A stretch of 64,000 bases of DNA from Tillus elongatus (GCA_964006375.1 OZ023270.1:76540391-76604390); one strand, 5' to 3'; counted from the stretch's first letter, positions 37,985 through 51,494 are shown. Translations and numbers: made by a program. Notes: a model not told the origin generated them from the sequence alone.

Positions 37985-39769
37985 ATGCCATGCAAGTACG
38001 TACGCAAAGTTGGTGCAAAGCCGAGGGTAGAATGGACGCAAGAACAATTAATTACAGCAATAGAAAAAGTCCAAGCAGGTGAAATATCTAAGAGGGAAGC
38101 GGAAAGAAGATATAATGTTCCAGTGAGAACTTTATCAAGGCGAGTTGCATCCGGAAATACTAAAAAAGGTGCCCTAGGCCCTGAAGGTGGATGAACCTAC
38201 TTGAAGTGTGTCATTTTTTAATTGTTCATGATTTTTAGGTGTCTTGGGAATGGAAAACGAAAGGAGACTTGTTGTACATATCAAACGTCTGTAGGTTAGC
38301 ATATAAATTTGCAACAAAAATGAATATTCAGCACAAATTTGACAAAGTTAAGGAAAATGCGGGCCCAGATTGGTTACGATCGTTTATGGAAAGAAACTCT
38401 GATCTTTCTATAAGACAATCAGAAGGCCAATCACTATCCAGAGCCCAGGGCATGTCCAGAGAAGATGTTAGTAGTTTTTTTTAAACTTTTACAGAAAGTG
38501 TATGAAGAAAATGATCTCATCCATCGGCCAAGTAATATTTTTAATATGGATGAATGTGGGGTGCAGATAATCAATAAGCCGGGTAAGGTTATCGCAGCTA
38601 AGGGAGCAAAAGATATCCACTTGTTAACATCTCGTGAACGGGGTGAAAACATTACAGTTATAGGTTGTTGCAGTGCTGAAGGTACTTTTCTTCCACCTGT
38701 ACTTATCATGAAATGTGGGAATAAAAAGAGTGAATTTGCAGACAGATTTCCAGTTGGCTCGAACGTGTATATGAATAAAAAATCTTCCTTTATCAATTCT
38801 GAATTGTTTCTTCGTTGGCTATTTGAACATTTCATTCCACGAAAACCTCCAGGAAAAACATCGTTATTGCTTGATGGCCATACGTCTCATTCTAACAACA
38901 TCGATATGTTACAAGTAGCTGACAATCACGATATTATAATAATGTGTTTGCCAAGCCATTGCACACAGGCCTTACAGCCGTTGGAGAGAAGCTTTTTCGG
39001 GCCTTTCAAAATATTTTTCAATCAAGAAGCACACACTTGGATGACAAATCATCCAAACCGAAATCTAGCAAGATATCAAGCAGGACTATTGATAGGAAAA
39101 GCCTGGTCGCGTGCCGCCAGTGTCTCCAATGCTCTTTCAGCGTTTCGAAGTACTGGAATCTTTCCTTTTGACCCGCATGTGATACCGGATCATTTTTTCG
39201 CTATATCTGATCTAGCCAGATCTAGCAATGAGCAACAAGTGGTAAATTCCGCCGAATGTGGTACTTTACAAACAGCATCCTGCATTTCAGAAGCTGAACC
39301 TAGTACTTCACGGGGTCAGCCAAGTACTTCACGCGTGAAATCTGCCAATCTGAATTTAGAGGTTGAAGAGGCTTACTTCACACCTAGCAAATTTTTACAT
39401 GAGGCTGAGCCACTACCTATAATACCCTTGAAAAATGCAAAGCGCCAACTGGCAAATGTGCTGGCATCCCCTGAAAATATTTCAAAATGAAATACAAAGA
39501 AGCACCAAATCTCGCAAAATATCAACAAAAAGGCGCCAATTCATAAGAAAAAGAATACAGCAACGACTGATTGGGACGACAGTGACGAAGAAGCTCTATC
39601 ATCGAAGATAAGGAGCAAGAAAAAGCAACTTTACATTTGTATAGGATGTAACGAGGAGTATGACAAAACTACAAAAGCAGATGATTGGATAAAATGCATA
39701 TGTTGCTCTAAATGGCTTCATGAGTCTTTCACTCTTTTCGGGGACTTATGTAACATATGTCACAAATAA
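37985..39769 (+). pseudogene. Pogo/CENP-B-type DDE transposase with psq HTH and zinc finger
   Basis: The N-terminal 69 residues carry a pipsqueak-type helix-turn-helix (WTQEQLITAIEKVQAG, SKREAERRYNVPVRTLSRR). A GT-AG intron of 52 bp (38187-38238) joins GAAG to GTGTC, restoring GPEG/VLGMENERRLVVHIKRL. The DDE_1 domain has FNMDECGVQI, LLLDGHTSHSN and LPSHCTQALQPLERSFFGPF; spacing between the second and third acids is 36 and the third is Glu where Asp is usual. The C-terminal end has a PHD-like Cys cluster (CIGC, CICCSKWLH, CNICH). Defects are a frameshift near 38292, an 8-T run (38475-38482) shifting frame, and an in-frame TGA at 39488 with coding continuing to 39769. A 5' UTR intron 37739-37979 is likely. 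Confidence 0.9.
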
Positions 39770-40044
39770 ATATTATGGAAATCTAGTGATAATATATCAA
39801 AGATTTGATAGGTGGCAACTGTCCCATATACGTGGGAGAGACGCCGAAAAATATTTTTATATTGATTGATTTTTTTTGTGGAGAAAATATTGATTTGGAT
39901 TATTTTTGATATATCTATGATATAAAAGTGAGAAAAAGTGTCAATCAGCCAAAAAACTATAGAGTGTCATCACTCCAACATCACTGGGGCAACTCTCTCA
40001 TAGATATGGGAGAGACGCCACAAAATCGTTTTTTCCTCAAGCTC

Positions 40045-40870
<826 letters not shown>

Positions 40871-41109
40871 AAAAAAAATCAATAAAGCTCAATATATCTG
40901 TTATTATACAAGATATGAAAAAAATTTATATATATTAATTATAGGGTGTCTTGAGCTACATCTTAAAAAATTATTTCTACAATCACAGGGTGGCCCATAA
41001 GTCGTTGGTGATACAAAGTTTCTTTTTTTTAAATCAAACACGCCTTATGTTATTGCATTTTTGCATTTTCCATCGAAATATAATGCATGTTTGTAAGAAC
41101 AAAAATTCT

Positions 41110-41422
41110 GGACGCAGTAAGTGCGTTATGGTAGCGAATTTTAATCAAATGCTTAATATTTGAATAGTTCAATTTGCTATTAGCCTATAAGGTTGACCAA
41201 AAAACGAGTTTTTTCGGGAACACTTTAAATTTACTTTCGGATTTTTTTTTACATTTTCAAACAATAAAGTTATTTTGATGAAACATGGCACATTGTTTTT
41301 ACTATATAGATTTTACTGGTAACCAAATGTGATGCCTGCTTTCTTAAAAAAACACATTATTGCTATTAAAAAATAGTTTTATGAAAATTCACTACCATAA
41401 CGCACTTGCTGCGTCCAGAGTT
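41110..41422. mobile_element. MITE H copy
   Basis: GGACGCAGTAAGTGCGTTAT at the left, ATAACGCACTTGCTGCGTCC plus AGA at the right, 313 bp. The interior has AGGTTGACCAAAAAACGAGT and GATGAAACATGGCACATTGT. Confidence 0.85.
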
Positions 41423-41582
41423 TTTTTCTATGTGAAAGAATGTTTTATTTTTTAAATATACAATATTAATTTATATAAGTTTTGAGTTCCAGTTCGCCAT
41501 TTTGTTTTCCCTAAATAAATAATAATTGACCTAGTATGACTTTTTTTTAGAAAAGTGCGGCAACTCTCCCACATTTACCCTA

Positions 41583-42149
41583 CTTAATTTTTAAATAACT
41601 ATTATCATTGTGGCGAGTATATGTTTTACGTTTTACAAATAACGATTAAAGCGGACACAGTAATTAGTTACAATGTAGCATTTCTCATTTATTTGCGTGC
41701 TAAAATTGATGTTCTGTCACCAGTTTTCGATTTGGCTAAAATAATAACATGTTTAAAAGTTGGAATAGGTACGTAAACTATAATTTGAGAAAGTTTAGGG
41801 GAAAACGGCGAAAAAGCCAAATCCCTGAGCTGTTATTTAGGTGTCATTAATAATTGGCGTGTTTAGTAAAGTATGTACATAATATAATGTACCAGACAAA
41901 ACAAATATACCAGCTATTAAAATGTAGGTACACTAAAATTAAAATCTTAATTAAAAACCGCCGTAAAATATGACAGTCCTTCTTATTTTTATTCTGTATG
42001 AACTCTTTATCCTTTATCAAGATGTTTTATTATGTAGTGATCCCGCACCTTAAAATGTTTCAGAATTATTTAACCTGATTTAAAAATACATTATTTCATT
42101 TTAGGGGGAATTTAATACTAAAACTTTATTTTATCCTGTCATTTTTCAA
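41583..42149. other. Spacer between pogo-like and mariner elements
   Basis: No gene recognised. Confidence 0.3.
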
Positions 42150-42369
42150 ACAACTTTCTCGTTTTCAAGGAAAACCCAAATAACTAGAGAAACGTATTTT
42201 ATGGGTGTTTCTTAAAGTAATCAAAAATTCAATAGTTGCCTATGAAATTATAAGTATTAATTTTTAAGTAAAAGTTCTCTCTTCTGCTGAAGCTTGTTTC
42301 TCCCGCAGACGTGTTTCATTCGCATAACCATCAGGAGTAAACTGACGACACAAGTTAAAGACAAATGTT

Positions 42370-42632
42370 TTGATCGCTATTATTGATCGGTATCTAATTG
42401 GTCCAGTTATTTTACCGAATCGACTAAACGGCGAAAGTTATTTGGAATTTCTTCAAAACACTCTTCCAGATTCACTTGACGAAGTGCTCCTACAACTCAG
42501 ACTGGAACATTGGTTGATGCATGATGGAGCACTGCCTTATTATAGTAATATTGCCAGAGAATTTTTAAACCATCAATATCCAAATAAATGGATTGGACAA
42601 GGAAACACGAAATACGTCAATTTTATATTAAA
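42370..42632 (+). pseudogene. Mariner-like transposase, middle fragment
   Basis: The translation contains RYLIGPVILPNRLNGESYLE, FLQNTLPDSLDEVLLQLR and LMHDGALPYYSNIAREFL. The HDGA segment holds the second catalytic aspartate, and NHQYPNKWIG follows as in relatives that have FPGQWIRRRG. The frame is cut at 42633 by an H terminus; the last codons of the open frame (SLDAAIA) are H sequence. First and third catalytic acids are missing. Confidence 0.8.
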
Positions 42633-42870
42633 AAGTCTGGACGCAGCAATAGCGTAATGGAAGTGAATTTTCGTAAAAATGTTTTTAATGGCAAATATGT
42701 TTCTCTAATGCAAACAGGCATCAATCTGGTTACCGGTATGACCTATATAGTAGAAACAATGTACCATATTTTATCAAAATAACTAATTGTCTGAAAATGT
42801 ACAAAAATTTTCCGAAAATAAACTTAAAATGTTTGCGAGAAACTGATTTCCTAGCCAACAAACCTTTTTC
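42633..42870. mobile_element. MITE H, left part, inserted in a transposase
   Basis: GGACGCAGCAATAGCGTAAT start, then GCAAACAGGCATCAATCTGG and ACAATGTACCATATTTTATC. It passes near 42870 into the companion segment TACCGTAGAAATGCGTCACC without a right H terminus. Confidence 0.7.
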
Positions 42871-43019
42871 TTGTATCTTGTATAATAACAATTATATTGA
42901 GCTTTACCGTAGAAATGCGTCACCCTGTATATATGTATAACAGATAAAAACTGAAACTAAACCCGGATATGTATTCTAGAGGGCCTAGTTTACGCTCATT
43001 TAAAGAAATATTTTTACAT

Positions 43020-43710
<691 letters not shown>

Positions 43711-43726
43711 AAAGATATAAAAATGT

Positions 43727-44172
43727 CTGGACGCAGCAAGTGCGTTATGGTAGTGAATTTTCATAGAAATGATCTGGCACGAAATATTCTTTAATAACTT
43801 TTTTTTTATTTTAACATAGAAATATAAATTTTGGTGTATAGTTTCCTTTTTATAACGTAAACTAACGTACCAAATTTGGTTACCACAGCTTTTCTATTTT
43901 TTGAGATAAATTTTTTTTTCGAAAGAAAACCCAAAATTTTCCCGGAAAACCTGGTTCGATTTTTTTTGGCTAACAGACTTATCCAAGCTACTTAGAAAAG
44001 GAAAATTAAATTTTATCAGAATCGGTCTATATTATTTTTTGAGTTATCGGTGTATCACACAACAGAAAATTCACTAAAATTTAAACTGACCCTGGATATG
44101 GGTTCTAGGGGGACTAGTTCGCGCCCATTTGAAGAAATTTTTTCAAAATTCAATAGTTGGGATCTCCTCGTT
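43727..44172. repeat. T-family copy lacking its TA array
   Basis: An H terminus, a shortened long arm (GATTTTTTTTGGCTAACAGA, ATCGGTGTATCACACAACAG) and a short arm (CCCTGGATATGGGTTCTAGG) are joined with no array. This may show array loss by slippage or recombination. Confidence 0.65.
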
Positions 44173-44174
44173 AG

Positions 44175-44530
<356 letters not shown>

Positions 44531-44649
44531 AGTTGAAATAGATTAAACAATGTTTTCTTATAATTAGACAGACGGATTCCCCCTATCAGTGTCAGTTCTG
44601 AGCCAGCCTTATGGAATTTAGACAACGAAATTATAATGCATGTTTGTAA

Positions 44650-44978
44650 GAAAATGCATTCGGAACTCAGCAAGTGTGTTATGGTAGCGAATTTTTATTG
44701 AATGCCTCAAATTTGAATAGCTCAATTTGCTATTTACGTATAAGGTTCGTGGCCAGGAAACTAGTTTTTTCGGGAACATTTTAAGTTTATTTTCGAATTT
44801 TTTTTTACATTTTCAAACAATCAAGTTATCTTGATGAAATATGGTACATTATTTTTACTATATATGTTATACTGGTAACCAAATTTGATGTATGTTTTCT
44901 TAAAAAAAATACATATCTACTATTTAAAACATTTTTATGAAAATTCACTATCATAACGCACTTGCTGCGTCCTGGCTT
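44650..44978. mobile_element. MITE H copy
   Basis: Left GGAACTCAGCAAGTGTGTTA, right ATAACGCACTTGCTGCGTCC, 329 bp, with the usual interior (ATGGTACATTATTTTTACTA). Confidence 0.75.
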
Positions 44979-45281
44979 TTTTTAAAGAAAATTCACTAAT
45001 AATGGCCCACAAGTTTGGCCCACGATCACATATGTAAACGGCGGTTATTTTGAATTATTTCTATGAGTTGTCAGTAGCAAATATTTTATTTCTCTGGTTT
45101 AAGTTGTTTGTTTTTCTCATAAGTTATTCTCATTCACACTTGTTTGCTGACTGTCAAGTTTGACGTATAATTTCATAGGCAACTATTGAATTTTCAATGA
45201 TTTTAAGTAACATTGACAAAATACTTGTCTTCAGTTATTCAGGGTTTTCTTGAAAACGGCAAGGTAATTTTTTTGTTTTCC

Positions 45282-45650
45282 AGAGCCTCCGTGATTCAGT
45301 AGCAAGAACGTGTACCTCTGAACCGCAGGACACTGGGTTCAATCTCAGAGTTCTACTTTTACTTTTTCAGTACTGTAACACTAACATCAAACAAGGTTGT
45401 GGCATTATATTTGAGCAAGTTGAATGTCTGCACGTTCCGCCCTTCGAAGGGAGCGTCAAGCCGTCGGTCCCTTGTCCATGCAGTGTTGGGCACGTTAAAG
45501 ATCCTTACCATCCATATCGAAAGGCAGGGGTTCGGCAAAATTTCCAGGATGGTGACTGCTCCCTAGCGTCGGTGATTGGCCATAGTCGCGGAAATAGACC
45601 GACGTTAAAGAAACGAAAACACACATACCCAGACACACACACAGTTTTGT
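45282..45650 (+). mobile_element. tRNA-derived SINE (family S1)
   Basis: The head GAGCCTCCGTGATTCAGTAG resembles a tRNA 5' half. The B box is slightly damaged (GGTTCAATCTC). The body has GGCACGTTAAAGATCC and TTCGGCAAAATTTCCAGGAT, and the tail GACGTTAAAGAAACGAAAAC with CACACA. It lies just outside the mariner's right arm. Confidence 0.8.
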
Positions 45651-46649
45651 AAAAGAATTTGTAAAAATAGTTTTAGAATTAAATTCCTCATAAAATTTTG
45701 TAAATGCGCCAATAGGTTAAAAACCACTTAAAATGCTCCAATTGAGCCCTGCTTACCATCGATTAATGCTCTTAGTACACACAGAACGTGTACCAAATTT
45801 GGTTTTCTATGTTAAAGTATTATTGTTATACTGATGTTTTTCCAAATTTGAACTCCCAATTTGAAGTTCTATAACTTCTCACGAGTGTACCTCAGTATAG
45901 GAGTAAGTTTCGTTAAGTCAACATATTTTAGGTTCCCCTACTCTGTGTCGTTTTTTATGCGAAACACCCTGTATAGAATTGTTTATGTTTCATCAAACAC
46001 AATACATAAATGTGCATATTTCATTTTTTTAAACATCTGAATAAACATATATTTTCAACATAAACATTGTTCAAATAATTGCATTCGCGCAATTTAATAT
46101 ACACATAAAACAACAATTGCCAAATAACATTTCAATTGTTTGTTTTTATTACTTTGAAATTGTATATTTGTATCTGGAACTGAAATTTTCCATTATAAAA
46201 TATGCACCATCTCTATAATTGAAGTTTTCAACATAAAACTGAGTCCCTGTCTGTTGTTATAGACATAAAAAAACTCCAGTACTGTCAGTGAGATAAAATT
46301 GTGAATATAACATCGGACAAAACAAAAATGTCATTTTCGGCCAAGAGAAATCAATACAAATAATTCCGTTTTGTTACTCTGATGGAAACATCTCGATTTA
46401 AAAATGCTTGTGAATTCACAACGGGTCTCCATGGCAACGGCACCGGATAATGGGAAATGGTGATCCACACTGTGCATTGAATTTGTAGTGTTTGTGTATT
46501 GTTGTACTAAACGGTTGCATATGTATTATATTATATACGTTTTTTTAAAATCAGTATATGGGAGGAACTCTGTGTTCTAAATATTTAATAGGTACTCACA
46601 ACTAAAATTTCATTACCAAATGTTGAAAATGGGCACGCTTCATATTAAT
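45651..46649. other. Spacer, no recognised gene
   Basis: A mariner-type end ACACCCTGTATAG occurs near 45964. No coding frame was recognised. Confidence 0.35.
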
Positions 46650-46652
46650 CAA

Positions 46653-47034
46653 AAGTCTGGCCGCAGCAAGTGCGTTATGGAAGCGAATTTTCATAAAAGT
46701 GTTTGTAATAGCAAATATTATGTATTTCTAATGCAAGCAGGCATCAATCTGGTTACCGGTATAGCTGATATAGTAGAAACAATGTACCATATTTTATCAA
46801 AATCACTTATTGTTTTAAAATGTACAAAAAAATTTCGAAAATAAACTTAAAATATTTCCGAGAAAACTGATTTCCTAGCCAACAAACCTTAGGTTAAGAG
46901 CAAATTGAAGGTTGCAGTGCTATCGGGCGGCAAGGCCGCGGACGAGCCCGGAGGAAAAAAAAAGAGCAAATTGAGTTATTGAAATTTGAAGGATTTAATG
47001 AAAATTCGCTACCAAAACGCACTTACTGCGTCTC
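46653..47034. mobile_element. MITE H copy carrying a small retro-insertion
   Basis: Left CTGGCCGCAGCAAGTGCGTT, right AAACGCACTTACTGCGTC. The length is 382 bp, about 316 bp once the 53-bp insertion and its 13-bp duplication are removed, which agrees with other H copies. Confidence 0.9.
46909..46961 (+). mobile_element. 53-bp polyadenylated GC-rich retro-insertion
   Basis: The insert reads AGGTTGCAGTGCTATCGGGC ... GAGCCCGGAGG and ends in eight A. The 13-bp AAGAGCAAATTGA lies on both sides (46896-46908, 46962-46974). PolyA plus target duplication indicates LINE-driven retroposition of a short or severely 5'-truncated RNA. The high GC content contrasts sharply with the surroundings. The source RNA is unknown: a LINE 3' end or a structured ncRNA are possible. 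Confidence 0.9.
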
Positions 47035-47344
47035 GGTTTTTTTTTCTTACAAACATGCATCACATTTCGATAAAAAATGGAAAAATGCAATAATATAAGG
47101 GTGTTCGAAAAAAACAATTGTAGGGATCATCAACAACTTATGGACCAACCTGTGATTGTGAAAATATTTTTATAAGACACCCAATAATTAACGCACACAA
47201 TTTTTTATCGTATCTTGTATGATAAGAATTACATTGAGCTTTACCGTAGGAATGCGTCACACTGTATATATGTAAACAGATAAAAACTGAAAGTAAACCC
47301 GGATTCTAGAGGGCCTAGTTTGCGCTCATTTAAAAAAATCTTTT

Positions 47345-47937
47345 TAAAATTCAAAAGTCGCGGTCTCCTCATTAACGATTTTTTTCTACGAAAATTAGCT
47401 AAAAATTATAGACCGTTAAACCAAAAACTTAACTAAACCTACAGCCAAAGCATTAACTCAACTAAACCTAGAGCCAAAGCATCAGAGGAAGGGTCTATTT
47501 GAAATAAATTTTCTGTAAACATTTTAGTAAAATGAAGGACAATGACGGTTGAAGCGGAAACCTAAGGGTTTGCGGAACACTCTTCTCGCGACATATTCTT
47601 TACGTAGTCCGTATTTGTTTCAGGTTATTTGCCTAAATGTTGCGAATTTTGACGTTTCAAATCGCGACTTTGGACCTTATTGAGGAAAACCACAATTTTT
47701 TTAAAGGCCTATAACTTTTTTTTCTTTTAACTAACAGACATACGTCTATGGTACGTGGGTCACAATTTATAATACAAACAGGCGTAACAAATTTGGTTGC
47801 CCTTACTTTGTTATTTCCGGAGATATAATTTTCCGAAAGAAAACACAATATTTGCCGGCAAAACCTGGACCGATTTTCCTGGCCAACGAAGTTATCCAAG
47901 CCCATTCTTTTTTTAGTTATCGGTGTGATACGCACAC

Positions 47938-48023
<86 letters not shown>
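47345..48023. repeat. T-family copy, long arm and array (left of nested inserts)
   Basis: Long arm with ATTATAGACCGTTAAACC, GGGTCTATTTGAAATAAATT, AAACCTGGACCGATTTTCCT. A 35-bp deletion removes the end of the arm. TA array 47940-48023. The matching short arm is at 51323. Confidence 0.85.
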
Positions 48024-48026
<3 letters not shown>

Positions 48027-48101
48027 CAGAAAGATTTCCGCGGTCTTTAATGTGAGACATGCTTGATTCTCGGGTTAAACCGCGTCCAGAATTTATGAAA
48101 A

Positions 48102-48141
48102 CTCGACGTTTCGGCTCCTGTTTTGGAGCCATTTTCAAGAG
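48102..48141 (-). ncRNA. Hammerhead-like relic, left arm
   Basis: Minus strand: CTC, TTGAAAA, T, GGCTCC-AAAACA-GGAGCC, GAAACGTC, GAG. Stem II is perfect, GAAAC and GTC are present, and CTC/GAG give a short stem I. But the CTGANGA box reads TTGAAAA, with C3 and G8 changed. Probably inactive. Confidence 0.45.
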
Positions 48142-48837
48142 GTAAAGGAAATATGTAAGGACACTCTAAGGCCTCAATCTGCCTACTCCTTAGAGTGATG
48201 GACAAATGTGGGTAAAGGGTAAAGGAAATATGTAAGGACACTCTAAGGCCTCAATCTGCCTACTCCTCAGAGTGGTGGGCAAAGGTGGGTAAAGGAAATA
48301 TGTAAGGACACTCTAACGCCTCAATCTGCCTACTCCTTAGAGTGATGGACAAAGGTGGGTTGGGTTGTTGTAGCTCGATTACGGGGCCTCAATCTGCCTA
48401 CTCCCCAAATCTCGCCGGAGATCGTCTGTGAGGTCTCACACACTGAGACCGGAGATCGTCTGTGAGGTCTCACACACTGAGACCTCACAGACGATCTCCG
48501 GCGAGATTTGGGGAGTAGGCAGATTGAGGCCCCGTAATCGAGCTACAACAACCCAACCCACCTTTGTCCATCACTCTAAGGAGTAGGCAGATTGAGGCGT
48601 TAGAGTGTCCTTACATATTTCCTTTACCCACCTTTGTCCACCACTCTAAGGAGTAGGCAGATTGAGGCCTTAGAGTGTCCTGACATATTTCCTTTACCCA
48701 CCTTTGTCCACCACTCTGAGGAGTAGGCAGATTAAGGCCTTAGAGTGTCCTTACATATTTCCTTTACCCACCTTTGTCCATAACTCTAAGGAGTAGGCAG
48801 ATTGAGGCCTTAGAGTGTCCTTACATATTTCCTTTAC

Positions 48838-48877
48838 CTCTTGAAAATGGCTCCAAAACAGGAGCCGAAACGTCGAG
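48838..48877 (+). ncRNA. Hammerhead-like relic, right arm
   Basis: Exact inverted counterpart of 48102-48141 with the same two core changes, so the mutations predate the duplication or the arms are kept alike by conversion. Confidence 0.45.
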
Positions 48878-48921
48878 TTTTCATAAATTCTGGACGCGGT
48901 TTAACCCAAGAACCAAGCATG

Positions 48922-48925
<4 letters not shown>

Positions 48926-48986
<61 letters not shown>
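48926..48986. repeat. (TA)n array between nested inserts
   Basis: 61 bp of TA separating the foldback from the mariner. Taken as the remainder of the array begun at 47940. Confidence 0.9.
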
Positions 48987-48989
<3 letters not shown>

Positions 48990-51322
48990 GGTGATTGATT
49001 AGTAGGATAAAGTCCAGTATATTTTATGTCTTTTTACGTATCAAAGTAAAAATTTGGGAGATCGTAGCAAGCATTAAGCTTCATATTTTAAATTTAGTTA
49101 CAATGCTACAGGATGTTCCGTAACGCCGTGCCAGTACAAAGTTAAATATTTTTAAACGAAGGACACTCTATTTTAATTTAAATTCGAAATCCGCTTTACT
49201 TCCTCATTACACGAATATAGAATTGTAATATGTTATACAGGGTGTTTAACCAATTGTCCATGAAAATCGTAACAAGTTCAGCGCCCTGTATAATTCAAAA
49301 GGAGTACAAGAACAATTACCTATTGCAGTCGTAGCTTTTTAATTATTGTTCAAATTTATAAAAGTGGTTGATTTTGTTAATTTTCATTAAATCGACTGCT
49401 GGGTGAGTCAAAACACGAATTCATTATTCCCGTAATGTTTTTAAATTGATCACCCTGTATATTATGTGACTATCGTAAAGCACTATCATTATCCTTTTTT
49501 TGTTGTTAAGCATTCCCTATATCCAAAATGATTACTTTTTGTTATTTTCATTTTTCTATGCAAAGTATCGAGGGCCATGATTTATTTGTCAAAAACTGAC
49601 AGTTTAGCATTATTGTCTGTGAATTCAATGATGTGGTACATTTGTTGCTATTTAAATAATCTAAAGTAGGCCAAAGATGAATTTTACTCGCGATGAAATG
49701 ATAGATATGATGTGGATATTGGGAGAATGCAAAAATACGCATTACTATCAACCAGGCTTTACCATCAACGTTGTCCTGAGAGACGATAACCTACAAAATC
49801 AAGCTTTGAAGGATTAAGCGATTGGTTTAGCAGCACTAGTTCAGTTAACTATGAGAATGAAGAACGAACAAATATTGCTGTAACAGAGGAAAACGAAATG
49901 AATGTGTTGTTGGCAGTTACAGAAAACCCACATACAAGTATACGGAGTATTACCAAAGAACAAGAACTCAGTTACTACTATGTGCAAAAAATTCTTTCTA
50001 AAACCAAAATGCACCCTCACCACATTCAATTGCAACATGAATTAACTGATAATGATTTCGAGATGAGATTTCCATTTTGTGAATGGGTCCTACAAAAAGT
50101 TAATCAATAGAGATACTTTCTTCACTATGTACTATTTGGAGATGAAGCTACGTTTCATAGAAATGGTTTTGTTAACAGGCACAGCTTCCACTATTATTCT
50201 ACAAGTAATCCATACCACATAATTACACACAGTCAAACTAGATGGTCGTTAAATATGTGGGGAGGTATTGTTGGTAACAATGTAGTAGGACCATATTTTT
50301 TTGATGAGCATTTAAATGCTGAGATGTATTTAGATTTTTTAGTAAACCAGTTACCCGTATTACTGGAAGAGGTTCCACTTCATATACGTCAGCAAATGTG
50401 GTTCTTTGGTTCTTACATGACGGTGCTCCTGTTCACCATAATCTACTTATTCGAGGTGAACTTGATCAGTTTCCTGGACGATGGATCAGAAGAGGAGGGT
50501 CAGTGCGGTGGCCTCCCAGGTCAACGGAATTTAATAAAATGGACTGTTTTCTTTGAGGTTATATTAAGAACGAAGTTTATAAAACACCCCCAACAACAAG
50601 AGATGACATGAAGGAGAGAATAACAAATCAATTTTGACATATTAGTGTACAAATGCTTTGTAATGTAAGCAGCTGTTTCATTTACCGTTTTTAGGAGTGC
50701 GTAGATGTCTTGGGAGGCTATTTGAAATACCCTCTGTAATTAAGATTTATTTTATTTTAGTAAAATAGTGTTTCTTCTACTTTAACTTCACATAATTTTT
50801 GTAATATTTATTTGTAATAAACTTATTTTCTTCCTGTGTTCGTTATTTGACCACTGAATTCACAGACAATAATGCTAAACTGTCAGTTTTTGACAAATAA
50901 TTCATGGCCCCCGATACTTTGTATAGAAAATGAAAATACCAAAAACTAATCATTTTGGGTATAGGGAATGCTCAACAAAAAAAGTATAATGATAGTACTT
51001 TACGATAGCTACATAATATACAGGGTTATCAATTTTAAAAAACTGAGAGAATAATGAATTTGTGTTTTGACTCACCCAGCAATCGATTTAATGAAAATTA
51101 ACAAAATCACACGTTTTTATATATTTAAACAATAATTAAAAAGCTACGGCTGCAATAGGTCATTGTTGTTGTACTCCTTTTAAATAATATAGGGCGCTGA
51201 GCTTGTTACGATTTTCATGGAAAATGGGTTATAACTCTTTAAACACCCTGTATAACATATTACAACCATATATTCTTGTAAAGAGGAAGTGAAGCGGATT
51301 TCAAATTTAAATTACAATGCAT
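48987..51322 (+). mobile_element. Mariner-like element with ~470-bp inverted arms, right end truncated
   Basis: The left end is CAGGGTGATTGATTAGTAGG directly after TA. The arms are about 49170-49640 and 50850-51322: AAATCCGCTTTACTTCCTC, TGAAAATCGTAACAAG, CATTAAATCGACTGCTGGGT and GGGCCATGATTTATTTGTCA all return inverted at the right. The outer 180 bp of the right end is missing. Within the arms CAGGGTGTTTAA / ATCACCCTGTATA pairs suggest an older small element captured in the arm. A transposase relic is at 49677-50690. Confidence 0.85.
49677..50690 (+). pseudogene. Mariner-like transposase, multiply broken
   Basis: The putative start gives MNFTRDEMIDMMWILGEC. After frameshifts and stops come MNVLLAVTENPHTSIRSITK, HPHHIQLQHELTDNDFEMR, FPFCEWVLQKVNQ, FGDEATFHRNGFVN (first catalytic Asp), WSLNMWGGIVGNNVVGPYFF, MYLDFLVNQLP, and, in another frame, FLHDGAPVHHNLLI (second Asp), FPGRWIRRGGSVRWPPR and MDCFL (third). 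Spacing of the last two acids is about 40 residues, near the DD41D pattern of the 61-kb copy. Beyond 50600 only fragments remain. Confidence 0.85.
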
Positions 51323-51441
51323 ATAAAAATTGACTGACTTCGGATGTGGGTTCTAGTTTGCGCTAATTTGAAGAATTTTTTTCAAAATTCAAAAGTCGTG
51401 ATCTCATTAGGAATTTGTTTTTTTTAAGAAAATTCACTAAA
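51323..51441. repeat. T-family short arm (right of nested inserts)
   Basis: ATATAAAAATTGACTGACTT, CGGATGTGGGTTCTAG, TCAAAATTCAAAAGTCGTGA and a worn hairpin. It is the likely right end of the copy begun at 47345. Confidence 0.8.
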
Positions 51442-51494
51442 ACCGCTAAATACCTAGTCTCGTAAGCTGATCGGTTATTAGATATAAACTAGTG

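Larger units (their letters stand above)
48053..48925. mobile_element. Foldback element built of 75-bp units, inside a TA array
   Basis: Outer parts GAGACATGCTTGATTCTCGG (left) and its near-complement at 48890-48925 are inverted. Each arm contains three or four tandem units of about 75 bp with GTAAAGGAAATATGTAAGGA and CCTCAATCTGCCTACTCC. The centre (48415-48520) is a palindrome with repeated GGTCTCACACACTGAGACC. Hammerhead-like relics sit near both ends. TA arrays touch both sides. Confidence 0.85.
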
